Shown piece after piece: positions 63,445 through 64,000 of a stretch of DNA of 64,000 nucleotides. Numbering within the stretch: the first letter of the stretch is position 1; each line of letters opens with the position of its first letter. Below the pieces are notes generated by a model. The model saw only the letters and a list, made by a program, of their open reading frames with translations. It had not been told where the DNA came from and did no database searches. The DNA is taken from contig NZ_JAGOGJ010000003.1 in NCBI RefSeq assembly GCF_017996735.1, positions 124,001 through 188,000 of the forward strand. The letters run 5' to 3'. Made by a program: the position numbers and the translations under genes. This DNA comes from Niveispirillum sp. (GTDB lineage: Bacteria; Pseudomonadota; Alphaproteobacteria; Azospirillales; Azospirillaceae).

Positions 63445-63476
63445 CTTGCGCGCTTGGGTTCCGCTTCCCACATCAA
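63445..63476 (+). promoter_or_regulatory. possible RpoH promoter of clpB
   Basis: CTTG at 63445-63448, an 18-base gap and CCCACATCAA from 63467. The -35 box is exact, while the -10 only partly follows CYTATNTNNG and is nearer the enterobacterial CCCCATNT form. Its position 90 bp before a ClpB gene supports it. Confidence 0.4.
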
Positions 63477-63567
63477 TTACGATCCTCCCGGATCGCACAT
63501 GACGTGGATCATCGCAATCATCGGGCCCAGCGGGGACGATGGGGCAAAACCGGGGAGTTTGTGGGTT

Positions 63568-64000
63568 ATGGACTTCAAGAATTACACCGAACGCGCCCAG
63601 GGTTTCATCCAGGCGGCGCAGGGGGCGGCGGCACGCGCTGGACATCAGCAGCTCACGCCCGAACATCTGCTGAAGGCGCTGCTGGAAGACCAGGAAGGCA
63701 TGGCGGCTAACCTGATCGCCAGTGCCGGCGGCAATGCGGCCAAGGCCAATGCCGGCGTGGACGCCGCCCTGCGCAAGCTGCCCAAGGTGGAAGGCGGCGG
63801 CACCCAGCTTTTCGCGACGCGCGAACTGGTGCGCACCTTCGAACAGGCGGCGGAACTGGCCAAGAAGGCGGGCGACAGTTTTGTCACCGTCGAACGGCTG
63901 CTGCTGGCCCTGGCCCTGTCCACCGGGACCGATGCCGCCAAGGCCCTGGCCGATTCGGGCGTGACGCCGCAGAAACTGAACGAGGCCATCAACGGCCTGC
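63568..64000 (+). CDS. clpB: ATP-dependent chaperone ClpB, N-terminal part
   Basis: The frame starts MDFKNYTERAQGFIQAAQGAAARAGHQQLTPEHLLKALLED and runs to the window edge after 144 codons. This is the ClpB N domain, with the two Clp_N repeats (the second at FEQAAELAKKAGDSFVTVERLLLALAL). ClpB is the hexameric AAA+ disaggregase that works with DnaK/DnaJ. The AAA modules lie outside the window. Confidence 0.96.
   Translation, partial: MDFKNYTERAQGFIQAAQGAAARAGHQQLTPEHLLKALLEDQEGMAANLIASAGGNAAKANAGVDAALRKLPKVEGGGTQLFATRELVRTFEQAAELAKKAGDSFVTVERLLLALALSTGTDAAKALADSGVTPQKLNEAINGL

Overview
The window is about 64 kb of GC-rich chromosome from an alphaproteobacterium. Gene content and order point to the Rhodospirillales, most likely an Azospirillum/Niveispirillum-like member of the Azospirillaceae; the genus cannot be fixed from this sequence. 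Supporting features are the bolA / J-domain / cobS / cobT neighbourhood, a hisB-hisH-(GNAT)-hisA-hisF-hisE-HIT cluster, a ccmCDEFGHI cluster, an Aer-type PAS chemoreceptor with a C-terminal PilZ domain, phasins, and a heat-shock promoter of the alphaproteobacterial RpoH type. All of it reads as ordinary chromosome; I see no prophage, integron, insertion sequence or CRISPR array.

Layout. 1-6.8 kb: a truncated hypothetical gene, dnaK and dnaJ, murJ, trpS. 6.8-10.8 kb, minus strand: glnD, a phasin-like gene and bolA. 10.8-16.5 kb, plus strand: an EamA transporter, a J-domain protein, cobS, two tandem small secreted paralogues and cobT, then tRNA-Arg(CCT). 16.6-27.9 kb, mostly minus: a PAS/MCP/PilZ chemoreceptor, hemW, nth (divergent from a DUF2244 gene), a UspA protein, a TIGR02186 plus TauE/SafE pair, pyroglutamyl peptidase and a pair of unknown genes. 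28-31 kb: a degenerate phytochrome-like GGDEF/EAL protein. 31.2-37.9 kb: ccmCDE, an inserted toxin-antitoxin-like pair, then ccmFGHI. 37.9-44.5 kb: an AlkZ-like protein, an XRE regulator divergent from a YbaL-type antiporter, and a soluble TPR/GAF histidine kinase. 44.5-51.5 kb: a phasin, the proteasome-like Anbu protein, a GNAT protein and a MacAB-type adaptor/ATPase/permease operon. 51.5-57.3 kb: a lipoprotein divergent from the histidine operon. 57.3-64 kb: intergenic RNA-like structures, an MBL hydrolase, a DUF3052-like protein, ChaC, DUF2125, an orphan leader-like RNA, accA, a MOSC protein, an Ogt-type methyltransferase and the start of clpB.

How the genes work together. The ccm cluster supplies cytochrome c maturation (heme handling, apocytochrome reduction and ligation). 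The cob genes supply two of the three aerobic cobaltochelatase subunits. dnaK, dnaJ and clpB form the protein-folding side, two of them behind candidate RpoH promoters. glnD, the two phasin-type genes and their shared TGC-type palindromes suggest a link between carbon storage and nitrogen state. The chemoreceptor with PilZ and the EAL protein both connect to cyclic-di-GMP.

The most unusual items are: a 108-bp palindromic repeat present three times in the same orientation, one copy lying in frame inside the signal-peptide region of ccmH; the toxin-antitoxin-like pair splitting the ccm operon; the matching palindromes upstream of two phasin-type genes; and a leader-peptide/hairpin RNA with no gene downstream. 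Start codons were reassigned by hand wherever the longest reading frame ran past a recognisable family N-terminus.
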